This document shows positions 45,027-53,340 of a stretch of 64,000 nucleotides of DNA, one piece after another. Each line of letters opens with the position of its first letter. Position 1 is the first letter of the stretch. Below the pieces are notes generated by a model that was given only the letters and a program-made list of their open reading frames with translations, had not been told where the DNA came from and did no database searches. The stretch spans positions 1 to 64,000 of the forward strand of contig CALQJX020000015.1 of the NCBI GenBank assembly GCA_943331005.2, given 5' to 3'. Source of the DNA: Bordetella parapertussis. Lineage in GTDB: Bacteria > Bacteroidota > Bacteroidia > Chitinophagales > Chitinophagaceae. The translations under genes and the position numbers were made by a program.

Positions 45027-45388
45027 TGAGCAGCAATAACAACATATCGCCAATGGGTGCCGGAAAGGGTGCAGATAGCCGTCTGAGCGAAGATAAGCTG
45101 ATGGCCTACCTTGCCGGTAAGCTGGCACCTGCCGAGCAGCACGAGGTAGAACAGTGGCTTGCCGAAGAGGGTATGGAAAGTGATGCCGTGGAGGGACTGC
45201 AAATGATGCAACCTGCAGAGCGGCTCCATTCTGTAAACAGGCTCAACCATCAGTTGCGCAAGAAAGTGGGTAAACGCCCACGCCGTAGCGACAGGAAAGC
45301 AGGTGCAGGTCCTAATGTTATTGTGGCAGTATTGCTGGTGTTGCTCCTTATTGCGGTGGCTTTTCTGGTGATCAGGTATTTTTTATAG
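45026..45388 (+). CDS. Single-TM anti-sigma-like protein
   Basis: The 120-residue protein has an N-terminal helical region (SEDKLMAYLAGKLAPAEQHEVEQWLAEE, about 20-48) resembling the N-terminus of anti-sigma factors. A basic linker follows, then one C-terminal membrane helix (about 98-118) ending in RYFL. It lacks a zinc-binding HxxxCxxC motif. The one-base overlap with the sigma factor gene indicates translational coupling. Binding and sequestering the sigma factor is inferred. Almost nothing extends into the periplasm, so the signal may be sensed in the membrane or the cytoplasm. Confidence 0.75.
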   Translation: MSSNNNISPMGAGKGADSRLSEDKLMAYLAGKLAPAEQHEVEQWLAEEGMESDAVEGLQMMQPAERLHSVNRLNHQLRKKVGKRPRRSDRKAGAGPNVIVAVLLVLLLIAVAFLVIRYFL

Positions 45389-45421
45389 TACTGCTTTACA
45401 AACAGGTAACAACGCCTGTTT

Positions 45422-45429
45422 TATATTTG
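45422..45429 (+). promoter_or_regulatory. Predicted -7 promoter element for the PAS/DHp gene
   Basis: TATATTTG fits TAnnTTTG and ends 38 bases before the ATG at 45468. Confidence 0.4.
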
Positions 45430-45467
45430 ATATAACTTCGTTGTTCTCATTTTCTACCGGTTGCAAG

Positions 45468-46109
45468 ATGGATGGTAATAAGAATAGTGTAGATAGAATT
45501 ATAGCCGACGAACAGAATCTCCGTATTCTGGTTGAGGGCATGGACGATCCGCTGTGGCTGGTTGATACCAATTATAACATTGTAGCTTGCAACAGTGCTT
45601 TCAAAGAATGGATAGCGCACTTCATTGGTTGCCCGATGGATAAGGGTGATAACATACTCTTTGATGGTAAAGACAAGGTCTATTATGAGAAGTTCGAGAT
45701 GTGCTACAGGCTGGCCATGGGCGGCAAATCTTTCAAGACGGTAGAAGATATACACATCAAGGCAGTAGTACACTATACCAATGTGAGCTTCAAGCCTCTT
45801 TTTGATGATGATGACAAGGTAATTGCCGTTACCTGCTATGCAAGAGATATTACAGAGCAGCGCAAACATCTCTTCAAGATAGAACAACAGAACTCTACCC
45901 TGAAAGAAATAGCTTTTATAGAATCGCACAAGATAAGAGGCCCTGTCGCCACCATTCTGGGGCTGGAGCAATTCTTCAATTACAAAGAGCTATCGGACCC
46001 TGTAAACGGGCAGATAATGGACGGCGTGAAGTCTGTGACGCTGGAGCTGGATTCTTTCATCAGGGAAGTAGTTCGCCTCTCTAACGAGATAGATAAGTCT
46101 GAAGAATAA
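45468..46109 (+). CDS. PAS-domain protein with histidine-kinase dimerisation helix but no ATPase domain
   Basis: The 213-residue protein starts at the ATG at 45468; a TTG-led extension is not favoured. A PAS sensor domain covers about 15-130 (LWLVDTNYNIVACNSAF at its start, ITEQR at its end). A short DHp-like region follows with an H-box, IESHKIRGPVATILGL, containing His154. The protein ends at residue 213, so the HATPase catalytic domain of normal kinases is missing. It could be a phospho-acceptor partner, an HPt-like relay or a decayed kinase. No stop or frameshift follows with ATPase-like sequence: the next gene runs oppositely. It ends 7 bases from the flippase stop. Confidence 0.8.
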   Translation: MDGNKNSVDRIIADEQNLRILVEGMDDPLWLVDTNYNIVACNSAFKEWIAHFIGCPMDKGDNILFDGKDKVYYEKFEMCYRLAMGGKSFKTVEDIHIKAVVHYTNVSFKPLFDDDDKVIAVTCYARDITEQRKHLFKIEQQNSTLKEIAFIESHKIRGPVATILGLEQFFNYKELSDPVNGQIMDGVKSVTLELDSFIREVVRLSNEIDKSEE

Positions 46110-46116
46110 GCCGATG

Positions 46117-47625
46117 TTACTTCATGAACTTGCCTATTACAGGCAGTTCCTTCAGTTCTTCTTTTTCCATTTTCAGTACCAGTGCCACAAATGACAGCAT
46201 CAGTACGGATGCGCTGCTAAAATGTAGCAGCATGTTTGCTGAGAGATGTGTAATGCCCTTTTGTATAAAGAAAAGAACTGCCATTGCACCCAGATACATT
46301 GCTATCTTTTTTGCAGGATAGGGTATGGGATAGTAGCGCTGGCCCAGCATAAAAGATATCACCATCATGGTTGTATAAGTGGTAAATGTGGTCCAGGCAC
46401 AGGCATACATACCATATACAGGAATGAATATTGTGTTCAGGGTAAGTGTTATAGCTGCGCCTGCCAGGGTTATGTACATCCCCATGCTCATCTTATCGGT
46501 TATCTTGTACCATACCGATAGATTGTAGTAAATACCCAGCGCCACATTGGCGGCCAGCAGTATGGGAACTACTCCCAGTCCGGAGCGGTATTGCGAGCCT
46601 ACAAAATATTGCCAGAGGTCTGTGTATAGTGCCGTGAAAAGGAAAGCTACGCAAAGTGTGATAGTGAACCATTTCATGACCCTTGCATAGGTAGCAGGGG
46701 CATTCTTGTTGGTAGCATGGCTGAAGAAGAAAGGCTCTGCAGACATCTGAAATGCCGTTCTGAAAAGGGTAATGAATATTGCAATCTTATAGTTGGCAGA
46801 ATAGATGCCTACAGCCACCTTTCGTGCCGCTTCGCTGCCATGCATCAGCTTACCCAGCATGATTCGGTCTACGGTCTCATTCACCATGCCACCCAGGCCT
46901 ACTATGACCATAGGCCAGCAATAGGTCATTATCTTTTTCCATAGTTCAGCGTCAAACTTCAGTTTGTAGCCGGCCCACTCTCTGTACAGCAGCAGGAAGG
47001 TGACCACGGCCTGTGCCAGATTGGCCAGTATCAGAAAGCCGGTTGCTGTATACTGGCTATACCACCGCGCCAATGCAGTATCGGGATGGGCTGCAACTTC
47101 TCCCGGGCAGTATGCCACCAGAAATACCGTAAGTATGATATTGACAATGATGCCTGCCACACGTGTGAATGCGTATTTGCGGGGTCTTCCTTCCTGCCGC
47201 AGCCTTGCAAACGGAATGGCGGAAAGGGTGTCTGCTGCAATTATGAGCACACACCAGGTTATGTATTCCGAATGGCCGCCAAGCCCTATGTAATTGCTGA
47301 GCGGCACCCTGAGGTAAATGAGTATGCTGCTGAATACTATAGTGCTGATGAGCAGCGATGTGAATGTGGTCTGGAATAGTTCTTCCTTATCGGTTCCCTT
47401 GGCCGCAAAACGGAAATAGGCTGTTTCCAGTCCGTAGGTGAAGATGATATTGACGAAAGAGATGCTGGAGTATATGATACTGAAGTTGCCATAATCTACC
47501 ATGCCTGCCGGGTTGTTCAGCATGTAGGTAATAATGGGTGTAAGCAGTTGGTTCAGTAGTTTGGCGGCAATATTGCTCAATCCATACCATACTGTTTGTC
47601 CTGCAAGTTGCTTCAGCGATGCCAA
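46117..47625 (-). CDS. Polysaccharide/oligosaccharide flippase (Wzx/MVF type)
   Basis: The 502-residue protein has about 14 hydrophobic helices and the N-terminal signature SLKQLAGQTVWYGLSNIAAKLLNQLLTP of the polysaccharide-transport family. These proteins flip lipid-linked sugars across the inner membrane. The start is TTG at 47625; an in-frame stop lies just upstream, so no longer start exists. A second membrane half contains the conserved NETVDRIMLGKL and KIAIFITLFRTAFQMSAEPFFF. No glycosyltransferase cluster is adjacent. It may serve surface polysaccharide or O-antigen made elsewhere. Confidence 0.88.
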   Translation of the reverse strand: MASLKQLAGQTVWYGLSNIAAKLLNQLLTPIITYMLNNPAGMVDYGNFSIIYSSISFVNIIFTYGLETAYFRFAAKGTDKEELFQTTFTSLLISTIVFSSILIYLRVPLSNYIGLGGHSEYITWCVLIIAADTLSAIPFARLRQEGRPRKYAFTRVAGIIVNIILTVFLVAYCPGEVAAHPDTALARWYSQYTATGFLILANLAQAVVTFLLLYREWAGYKLKFDAELWKKIMTYCWPMVIVGLGGMVNETVDRIMLGKLMHGSEAARKVAVGIYSANYKIAIFITLFRTAFQMSAEPFFFSHATNKNAPATYARVMKWFTITLCVAFLFTALYTDLWQYFVGSQYRSGLGVVPILLAANVALGIYYNLSVWYKITDKMSMGMYITLAGAAITLTLNTIFIPVYGMYACAWTTFTTYTTMMVISFMLGQRYYPIPYPAKKIAMYLGAMAVLFFIQKGITHLSANMLLHFSSASVLMLSFVALVLKMEKEELKELPVIGKFMK

Positions 47626-47642
47626 TTTTCTTTATTTGAAGT

Positions 47643-47650
47643 CAAAAGTA
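47643..47650 (-). promoter_or_regulatory. Predicted -7 promoter element for the flippase gene
   Basis: TACTTTTG on the minus strand, 17 bases upstream of the TTG start. A TTG at 47675-47677 is 24 bases away, slightly long for a -33. Confidence 0.4.
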
Positions 47651-47725
47651 AAAAGTTGGTGGTTATAATGGTCACAATTCTTGCCAAATAATCAAATAAC
47701 CTGCAGGCAGTATTGCTTAGTTTGA

Positions 47726-47760
47726 CAAAGGCCACAACCTGTAGCGGGTTGTGGCCTTTG
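47726..47760 (-). terminator. Hairpin after korB
   Basis: A 14-bp perfect stem (47726-47739 with 47747-47760) and a 7-base loop lies 35 bases downstream of the korB stop. The following T tract is weak, so termination may be partial. Confidence 0.65.
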
Positions 47761-47795
47761 CATTATTGACTTTTTGGTCAGTTATATAGTATCCT

Positions 47796-48836
47796 TTATC
47801 CTATGGTCCAGGTCTCTTTACCGGCCAGTAGTTTATCCAGATTGCCCTTGCCCTTGGTTGCAGTTATTTCTTCTATCTGTAGGCGCATATCATCTTCATA
47901 AGTTGGCCTTTCATTGGCATAGAACACGCCAAATGGTCTTGGGAAGTGACCTTCCTGTGCCGGGTTATCGAAGAAGCGGGTCAGCATCTGAGCTTTGTAC
48001 AGGTCTTTTTCGTCGTGTATCCACAGGTCGCTTTCGCTGTAATTGTCGCCCAGTTCCACCAGTTGTGGTTTATAGCCATCTATACGCACACCCTTGTTTT
48101 TGTTAGCGCCATAGATCAGTGGTTTGCCCTGGTCCAGTACCAGTGTTTCTTCAGCCCTGCTGCCTTTTTCTGTAAACACCTCGAATGCACCATCGTTAAA
48201 GATGTTGCAGTTCTGGTAGATCTCCAGGAAGGAAGAACCATGATGCGCATTAGAGCGCAGCAGCATCTGCTGCAGGTGCTTAGGGTCGCGGTCCATGCTG
48301 CGGGCTATGAAGGATGCTTCTGCACCCAGTGCCAGTGCCAGCGGATTGAACGGATGATCGAGACTGCCCGAAGGGGTAGACTTGGTGATCTTGTTCACTT
48401 CCGATGTTGGTGAGTACTGACCCTTGGTAAGGCCATATATCTGGTTGTTGAACAGCAGAATATTCACATCAAAGTTACGGCGCAGCAGGTGAATGGTGTG
48501 GTTGCCACCTATGCTCAGTCCGTCACCGTCGCCGGTCACTATCCATACGCTCAGTTCAGGGCGGGTAGCCTTGAGGCCCGATGCTATAGCTGTGGCACGA
48601 CCGTGTATAGAGTGCATGCCATAGGTATTCACATAGTAGGGGAAACGCGAACTGCACCCGATGCCGGATACAATTACTATGTTCTCCCTTGGTATGCCCA
48701 CCTGTGGCAGTATGGTCTGTACTTGTTTCAGTATAGAATAGTCGCCACAACCCGGGCACCACCGTACTTCCTGGTCGGTGGCAAAATCTTTTGCCGTAAG
48801 CGGTGCGCCCGCCTGCGGTGTTGCTACATCACTCAT
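47796..48836 (-). CDS. korB: 2-oxoacid:ferredoxin oxidoreductase, beta subunit
   Basis: The 346-residue protein is the thiamine-diphosphate-binding beta subunit of a two-subunit 2-oxoglutarate (or related 2-oxoacid) ferredoxin oxidoreductase. Cluster and cofactor motifs include CPGCGDYSIL (Cys27, Cys30), SGIGCSSRFPYY, HGRATAIASG and the TPP motif TGDGDGLSIGGNHTIHLLRR. The long C-terminal part (about 230-346) is typical of the KorB group. The alpha subunit gene, normally adjacent, is absent: both neighbours are unrelated. It has its own promoter element and a hairpin downstream, so the split is real in this window. Confidence 0.93.
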   Translation of the reverse strand: MSDVATPQAGAPLTAKDFATDQEVRWCPGCGDYSILKQVQTILPQVGIPRENIVIVSGIGCSSRFPYYVNTYGMHSIHGRATAIASGLKATRPELSVWIVTGDGDGLSIGGNHTIHLLRRNFDVNILLFNNQIYGLTKGQYSPTSEVNKITKSTPSGSLDHPFNPLALALGAEASFIARSMDRDPKHLQQMLLRSNAHHGSSFLEIYQNCNIFNDGAFEVFTEKGSRAEETLVLDQGKPLIYGANKNKGVRIDGYKPQLVELGDNYSESDLWIHDEKDLYKAQMLTRFFDNPAQEGHFPRPFGVFYANERPTYEDDMRLQIEEITATKGKGNLDKLLAGKETWTIG

Positions 48837-48844
48837 AGAGAATG

Positions 48845-48852
48845 CAAAATTA
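48845..48852 (-). promoter_or_regulatory. Predicted -7 promoter element for korB
   Basis: TAATTTTG on the minus strand, 8 bases from the ATG, fits TAnnTTTG. The leader would be almost absent. Confidence 0.4.
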
Positions 48853-48941
48853 AGTGTTTGCGGGGAGGCTATGAAACCTGAGATAGGATTTTATTGAATT
48901 TTTAGAATAATGCTTACTTTTAGTGACTCAATACCACTATA

Positions 48942-49430
48942 ATGAAGAAGATAATAGCTATTGCAATAGGTTCTTTTCTGGCAGGCAATGTGCTGGCTCA
49001 GCAAAACCTGAAACCTGCTCCCACTATGCCGGGTGCTGCAGCCAAGGCTGCAAAACCTGCTGCTGCAAAACCTGCTGCTGCAAGACCTGCTGCTGCAGCC
49101 AAAGTGCGCAAAACTGCCATAGGCGGCACTATACTTACTGCCCGCCGCGAAGCAGTTGCCAAAATACAGGCATATATATACAGTAACGATACTATAAAGG
49201 CTTCCGGTTTCTCTGATGCCTCAGGCAATTACGAAACGAGTTCCGTATTGCCGGGTGTTTATACCCTCAGGCTGGTCTATCCCCGTTCGGGCAGGCGCAT
49301 CACCGTATCAGGTGTTCCGGTAAAGGCACTGAAGGTGACTACTGTGAACTATACAGGTATAGAACCTGTTGCCGACAGCACATTCACTTACAACGAACTG
49401 ATGCCTGCTGCGCCAGCTGCAAAGAAATAG
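48942..49430 (+). CDS. Secreted protein with Ala/Lys/Pro linker and carboxypeptidase-regulatory-like domain
   Basis: The 162-residue product has a signal peptide (MKKIIAIAIGSFLAGNVLAQ), then a low-complexity Ala/Lys/Pro linker (about 25-53). A small beta-sandwich domain (IGGTILTARREAVAKIQAYIYSND, FSDASGNYETSSVLPGVYTLRLVYP) has the shape of CarboxypepD_reg/DUF4480-type domains common in Bacteroidota exported proteins. No catalytic residues are present. The C-terminus is again Ala/Pro/Lys-rich. Function is unknown; periplasmic or outer-membrane binding is possible. Confidence 0.75.
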   Translation: MKKIIAIAIGSFLAGNVLAQQNLKPAPTMPGAAAKAAKPAAAKPAAARPAAAAKVRKTAIGGTILTARREAVAKIQAYIYSNDTIKASGFSDASGNYETSSVLPGVYTLRLVYPRSGRRITVSGVPVKALKVTTVNYTGIEPVADSTFTYNELMPAAPAAKK

Positions 49431-49468
49431 CAGACCGCATTTTATACTAAAACACTCCCAAAACAAGA

Positions 49469-49494
49469 ACGCCACACTGTTGTCAGTGTGGCGT
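49469..49494. terminator. Hairpin between convergent genes
   Basis: An 11-bp perfect stem (49469-49479 with 49484-49494) and a 4-base loop separates genes ending at 49430 and 49564. Flanking T tracts are modest. Confidence 0.7.
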
Positions 49495-49563
49495 CTTCAT
49501 TATAACTATTTATCAATCCCGTAGTTTATACTCCGCTACTCATACCCTCTTTATTCCGGCCTT

Positions 49564-50688
49564 TTACTTCTTGTATACCTTTACGGCAAAAGTATAGGCT
49601 TCTATTTTGTCAATCTGCTGTTCGCGGCTCATATGGCTCAGATGAGATGACTTAGGCAGTTTTATATTCTTGGCGTCTGGTGCTTTGTGCAGCAGTTCCA
49701 ATATGGCCTTGGCACTTACGGCATAGGTCTTTTCTTCGGTCTGCGAGCCTACTGCGGTGAGCAGACCCAGCACATTGCCCTTAGCATCAACCAGCGGAGA
49801 TCCGCTTTCGCCATAGCCTACAGGCAGTTCCAGTGTATACTGCATTCTGTTGCCGTCATAACCATTACGGGCGCTTATATAACCCTCGCTGTAAGAGATC
49901 TCATCGGCAGGGTAGCCCATAGTGAATATGTGAGAACCCAATGCAGCTTTAGATGGAGCAAGCGTGTATGGAAGATCGTTCTTGCCGAAGCGGAAACCAG
50001 CTTTGTCTACTTTCATTATGGCCACATCGGTCTCTTCGTTGAAGGATACCATAGTAGCTTTGTAATACTGGCCGTCACGGTTCTGAATGTATACAGAATC
50101 GCCATAGCCGTTCTCGTCATGCAGTACGTGGTAGGCGGTTACAAAGTAACCATTGTTGGTAATGGCAAAACCTGTACCGGTCTTCTTTACGTCTGAGGTT
50201 GGTGCGAAACCCTTTCTGCTTTTGCTGTCCAAGTCCATTTCCAGCTGTTTTTGTTTCTGCAGCTGCTGTGCCTGTGCTATTTTCAGTCCGGTTACCTCAC
50301 GGCTGATGGTGTTATACCTCGATTCATTTTTGTTAAGCGATGGTTTCACACTCCATATAGTGATGGCCGATGTAAGAATAGCCACACCCGCTGCTACTGC
50401 CGACGTGCGCCAGAACTCGGGGGTAAATATGATGTGTTTTGCTTTTTTGCCTTCGGTGGTTGCTTTTTTGGCCTGCTCCCTGTGTATATCGTGGAGCATG
50501 TTCTTAAAACGCTTCTGCCTGCCGCTATCAGTTGCAGAGCGAATAAGATCGGTAGCTTCATAAAACTCGGTGGCATAGGCGCTATCTGTTGCCAGACGCT
50601 GTTTCAGCGCCAGGAATTGCTCCTGTGGCAAAGAACCTGCCAGATAGGCTTCGGCAAGTTCCCAGATATTATTGTTGTAGACAGACAT
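49564..50688 (-). CDS. Membrane-anchored trypsin-like protease with anti-sigma-like N-terminus
   Basis: The 374-residue protein has a cytoplasmic N-terminal region (about 1-90) whose start, IWELAEAYLAGSLPQEQFLALKQRL, resembles anti-sigma factor N-termini. One membrane helix lies at about 94-112, a coiled coil at about 125-156, and a periplasmic trypsin-like domain follows. Its triad residues are His187 (VTAYHVL), Asp221 (EETDVAIMKV) and Ser295 (GYGESGSPLV). No PDZ domain is present, unlike HtrA/DegP. Its gene follows an ECF sigma factor gene by 56 bases on the same strand. A membrane-sited anti-sigma factor fused to its own protease is a reasonable inference, not proven. Confidence 0.82.
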   Translation of the reverse strand: MSVYNNNIWELAEAYLAGSLPQEQFLALKQRLATDSAYATEFYEATDLIRSATDSGRQKRFKNMLHDIHREQAKKATTEGKKAKHIIFTPEFWRTSAVAAGVAILTSAITIWSVKPSLNKNESRYNTISREVTGLKIAQAQQLQKQKQLEMDLDSKSRKGFAPTSDVKKTGTGFAITNNGYFVTAYHVLHDENGYGDSVYIQNRDGQYYKATMVSFNEETDVAIMKVDKAGFRFGKNDLPYTLAPSKAALGSHIFTMGYPADEISYSEGYISARNGYDGNRMQYTLELPVGYGESGSPLVDAKGNVLGLLTAVGSQTEEKTYAVSAKAILELLHKAPDAKNIKLPKSSHLSHMSREQQIDKIEAYTFAVKVYKK

Positions 50689-50744
50689 TTCTTATATTAC
50701 GAATAAACTAGTTAACACTTTTCAATTCCTTCAGCGCTCGTTCC

Positions 50745-51323
50745 TTACTGTACTCCGGCATAAAAGATCTTTCGCAACCTTGCCAGACACTTATATTTCT
50801 GTGTTTTGGCATTGTCGGGATTGGTATACCCGAAACTGGCTGCTATTTCCTGCATGCTTTTGTCATGATGGTAATAAGCCTTTAGCAAAGATCTGCAGGG
50901 TTCACCTATCTGTTCCAGCGCAGCATCGAGCTGTTCGTAGTGCGCTTCCCTTTCCTGGTGGGCATTTATATCATCTTCATACGCAATTCCCGAGTCGTCA
51001 TCATCATCTCCTGTATTCTCCTGCAGTGCCACCGGCTCCTTGTGCTGCTTAGACAGCTTTTTGTACCAGAGATGTTTACTGATAGCAAAAAGGTAGGTGC
51101 CGATACTACACGTTAACCTGAATTCTTCTTCCTGTGCCTTGCTGAACAATACCACCATTGCTTCCTGAAACAGGTCTGCCGCATCCGAAGATGTACCACC
51201 GTTTTTTACTAACCATCCACTTATTATGTGGTAGTTCTGGCGGTATATCTGCTCAGTGGCTTCCCGTTGGCCGGCAGCTAATGCTGCTAAAAGCTGATGT
51301 TCGATATTGATTGAACTTTGCAC
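50745..51323 (-). CDS. ECF-type RNA polymerase sigma factor
   Basis: The 192-residue protein has region 2 (AADLFQEAMVVLFSKAQEEEF ... TYLFAISKHLWYKKL) and region 4 (LLKAYYHHDKSMQEIAASFGYTNPDNAKTQKYKCLARLRKIF). An acidic linker with five Asp in a row lies between the two. The only start before the conserved part is GTG at 51323. It lies directly upstream of the membrane protease gene, probably in one operon, in the usual sigma/anti-sigma gene order. The linker length and acidity are unusual for the group. Confidence 0.87.
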   Translation of the reverse strand: MQSSINIEHQLLAALAAGQREATEQIYRQNYHIISGWLVKNGGTSSDAADLFQEAMVVLFSKAQEEEFRLTCSIGTYLFAISKHLWYKKLSKQHKEPVALQENTGDDDDDSGIAYEDDINAHQEREAHYEQLDAALEQIGEPCRSLLKAYYHHDKSMQEIAASFGYTNPDNAKTQKYKCLARLRKIFYAGVQ

Positions 51324-51471
51324 TTATTAATACCTGTTTGTCAAAAAAGTAACCCTGTCTGTAATTATTTTCAGTCGCAAATGTCCTGAATCATTGATAA
51401 AGATAATCATAAAAATAGCTGCCTGGTGGTCTGAAAACCCCTATTATAAGGGGAGTGGCACTATGTATCAT

Positions 51472-51497
51472 AAAAAACGCCCCGATTTCGGGGCGTT
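51472..51497 (-). terminator. Rho-independent terminator of the 156-residue secreted protein gene
   Basis: A 9-bp GC-rich stem (51476-51484 with 51489-51497) and a 4-base loop, followed by six T on the minus strand. Confidence 0.88.
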
Positions 51498-51520
51498 CGT
51501 ATATTTTTCGAAAAATATAT

Positions 51521-51991
51521 TTATGGCGCTATCGCGTAGGTCATATTGCACTTTTCGTTGTCGTCTGTGCGTATCAGTGTCAGGTGATGTGTTTCAACCA
51601 TTGGCACAAGATATTTGGCTACAGTACCTTTTTTGCTCTTTTTCAGTGTCAGTATCACATTACCAACTTCGTCGTTGGTAATAGTGTAAGTACCTGTTTC
51701 TTTCGGGTTGTCGCGCATGTCCCTGTATGTTTTCACATAGGTGCCATAGTTTACGTTGTTGCTGTTGCTTACAGTAAGCTGCAGCGTAGAGAACCACTGT
51801 ATATATTGTGCTTCAGAACCAATTTTATCAGGGCACTTCATTCCCACAAAATACCATGTCTTATCAAAAAGCTCCAGCCTGTTGATAGGATCGGTATTAC
51901 TTGGTGGGAAGGGTGGCTTCTGCGCCATAGCCCCGAATGGCAACGCCATAAGGCATACCAGGAAAATGTTTTTGAGCATGTTTTTTAGCAT
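51521..51991 (-). CDS. Small secreted protein, lipocalin-like shape, unknown function
   Basis: The 156-residue product has a signal peptide (MLKNMLKNIFLVCLMALPFGAMAQ). The mature part has alternating strands beginning with a TWYFVGMKCPDK motif and a GTYTITNDEVGNVILTL strand. The W-x-x-x-G opening after a helical turn recalls lipocalins and lipocalin-like Bacteroidota proteins, but the assignment is tentative. Two Cys (one after WYFVGMK, one near the C-terminus) could form a disulphide. It is transcribed alone with its own terminator. Confidence 0.7.
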   Translation of the reverse strand: MLKNMLKNIFLVCLMALPFGAMAQKPPFPPSNTDPINRLELFDKTWYFVGMKCPDKIGSEAQYIQWFSTLQLTVSNSNNVNYGTYVKTYRDMRDNPKETGTYTITNDEVGNVILTLKKSKKGTVAKYLVPMVETHHLTLIRTDDNEKCNMTYAIAP

Positions 51992-52133
51992 AAAATATTT
52001 TTCTTCGGAGTAAAAGTAATAAAACCTTCTTTTATTTCACATACTTAATCACAAAATAATTAATATTATTTGAACGAATGACGCGTCCCTGCTAAAAAGA
52101 GCTTTACTGCTATCTTGGTTTGCCCTTTTGCGT

Positions 52134-52141
52134 TACTTTTG
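52134..52141 (+). promoter_or_regulatory. Predicted -7 promoter element for paaE
   Basis: TACTTTTG ends 10 bases before the ATG at 52152. A TTG at 52115-52117 lies 16 bases upstream, a little short for ideal spacing. Confidence 0.45.
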
Positions 52142-52151
52142 CCCCATTATT

Positions 52152-53240
52152 ATGTCAGCGCTCCGATTTTATCAGCTTTTAGTGAAGGAAGTCCGTTCAG
52201 AAACGGCCGATTGTATATCTGTTTCTCTGGCTGTGCCCGAAGAACTAACTGCAGCATTCAGGTTCCTGCCGGGTCAGTACCTTACTTTCCGCAAATTCAT
52301 AGACGGTGCAGAGTTGCGCCGCTCTTATTCTATATGCAGCAGCCCCAATGAGGGTGACCTGCGTGTGGCCATCAAAAAAGTAGAGAATGGTAAATTCTCT
52401 ACCTATGCCAATGAGCAGCTGAAGGCCGGAGATGTGCTGGAGGTAATGCCACCTATGGGCAACTTTACGCCACGCACCGAAGAGGCTGGTCCTAAGAACT
52501 ATCTTGCCTTTGTGGCAGGTAGTGGTATCACACCGGCTATGAGCATCCTGAAGTGGGCTATGGAAAAAGACAGCGATAGTACGTTTACGCTGGTCTATGG
52601 CAACCGCTCCCGCAACAGCATCATTTTCCGCGAGGCCATAGAAGCACTGAAGAATAAATACATGCTGCGTCTGAGGCTCTATCATGTGCTGAGCCGCGAG
52701 TATATGGATATACCATTGTTCAGCGGAAGGCTTAGTGCCGGCAAGTGTGCCGAGTTCTGCGAAAAACTGATAGATGTAAATACCATTGACGAAACATTTA
52801 TCTGCGGCCCCGAGGAAATGATACTTTCCGTAAAGCAGCAGTTACAGGATCAGGGAATGCCAGCCGTTAAGATCCACATAGAACTGTTCACCTCTCCCGA
52901 TCAGCCAAAAGCAACGCACGACAAGTGGGTATCGGCACACAAGGCCGATGAAGGTGCAAAGAGCAGGGTGAGCATCACTCTCGACGGTGCTACATTCGAT
53001 ATGGATATTCCATTTAATGGAGAATCTATACTTGATGCAGCGCTGAGAAACGGTGCTGATCTGCCATATGCCTGCAAGGGTGGTGTTTGCTGCACCTGCC
53101 GAGCGCTGGTTACAGAGGGCGAAGTGGAGATGGAAGTGAACTATGCACTGGAGCACGATGAAGTGGAAAAAGGATATGTGCTGACGTGCCAGGCGCATCC
53201 GCGCACAGAGCGTGTGGTAATAGACTTTGATGCACGCTGA
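52152..53240 (+). CDS. paaE: 1,2-phenylacetyl-CoA epoxidase reductase PaaE-type
   Basis: The 362-residue flavo-iron-sulfur protein passes electrons from NAD(P)H to the epoxidase. The FAD-binding barrel contains RRSYSICSSPNEG. A nucleotide domain follows (AGSGITPAMSILKWAM, TLVYGNRSRNSIIF, ICGPEEMI). The C-terminal plant-type 2Fe-2S ferredoxin has CKGGVCCTCRA followed by a distal Cys (LTCQAHP). A TTG eight codons earlier overlaps the -7 element and is rejected. It stands alone about 8.3 kb from paaA. An alternative is a general oxidoreductase of the same fold, but the paa genes nearby support PaaE. Confidence 0.9.
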   Translation: MSALRFYQLLVKEVRSETADCISVSLAVPEELTAAFRFLPGQYLTFRKFIDGAELRRSYSICSSPNEGDLRVAIKKVENGKFSTYANEQLKAGDVLEVMPPMGNFTPRTEEAGPKNYLAFVAGSGITPAMSILKWAMEKDSDSTFTLVYGNRSRNSIIFREAIEALKNKYMLRLRLYHVLSREYMDIPLFSGRLSAGKCAEFCEKLIDVNTIDETFICGPEEMILSVKQQLQDQGMPAVKIHIELFTSPDQPKATHDKWVSAHKADEGAKSRVSITLDGATFDMDIPFNGESILDAALRNGADLPYACKGGVCCTCRALVTEGEVEMEVNYALEHDEVEKGYVLTCQAHPRTERVVIDFDAR

Positions 53241-53340
53241 TAAGTGAAAAAACCCAAGATTAACTTTCAGTAAAATCTCGCCATTATCGTATATGCAAAA
53301 AGAATATTTGCAAAAGTTATGGATTTTTCAAAATGGAGAT

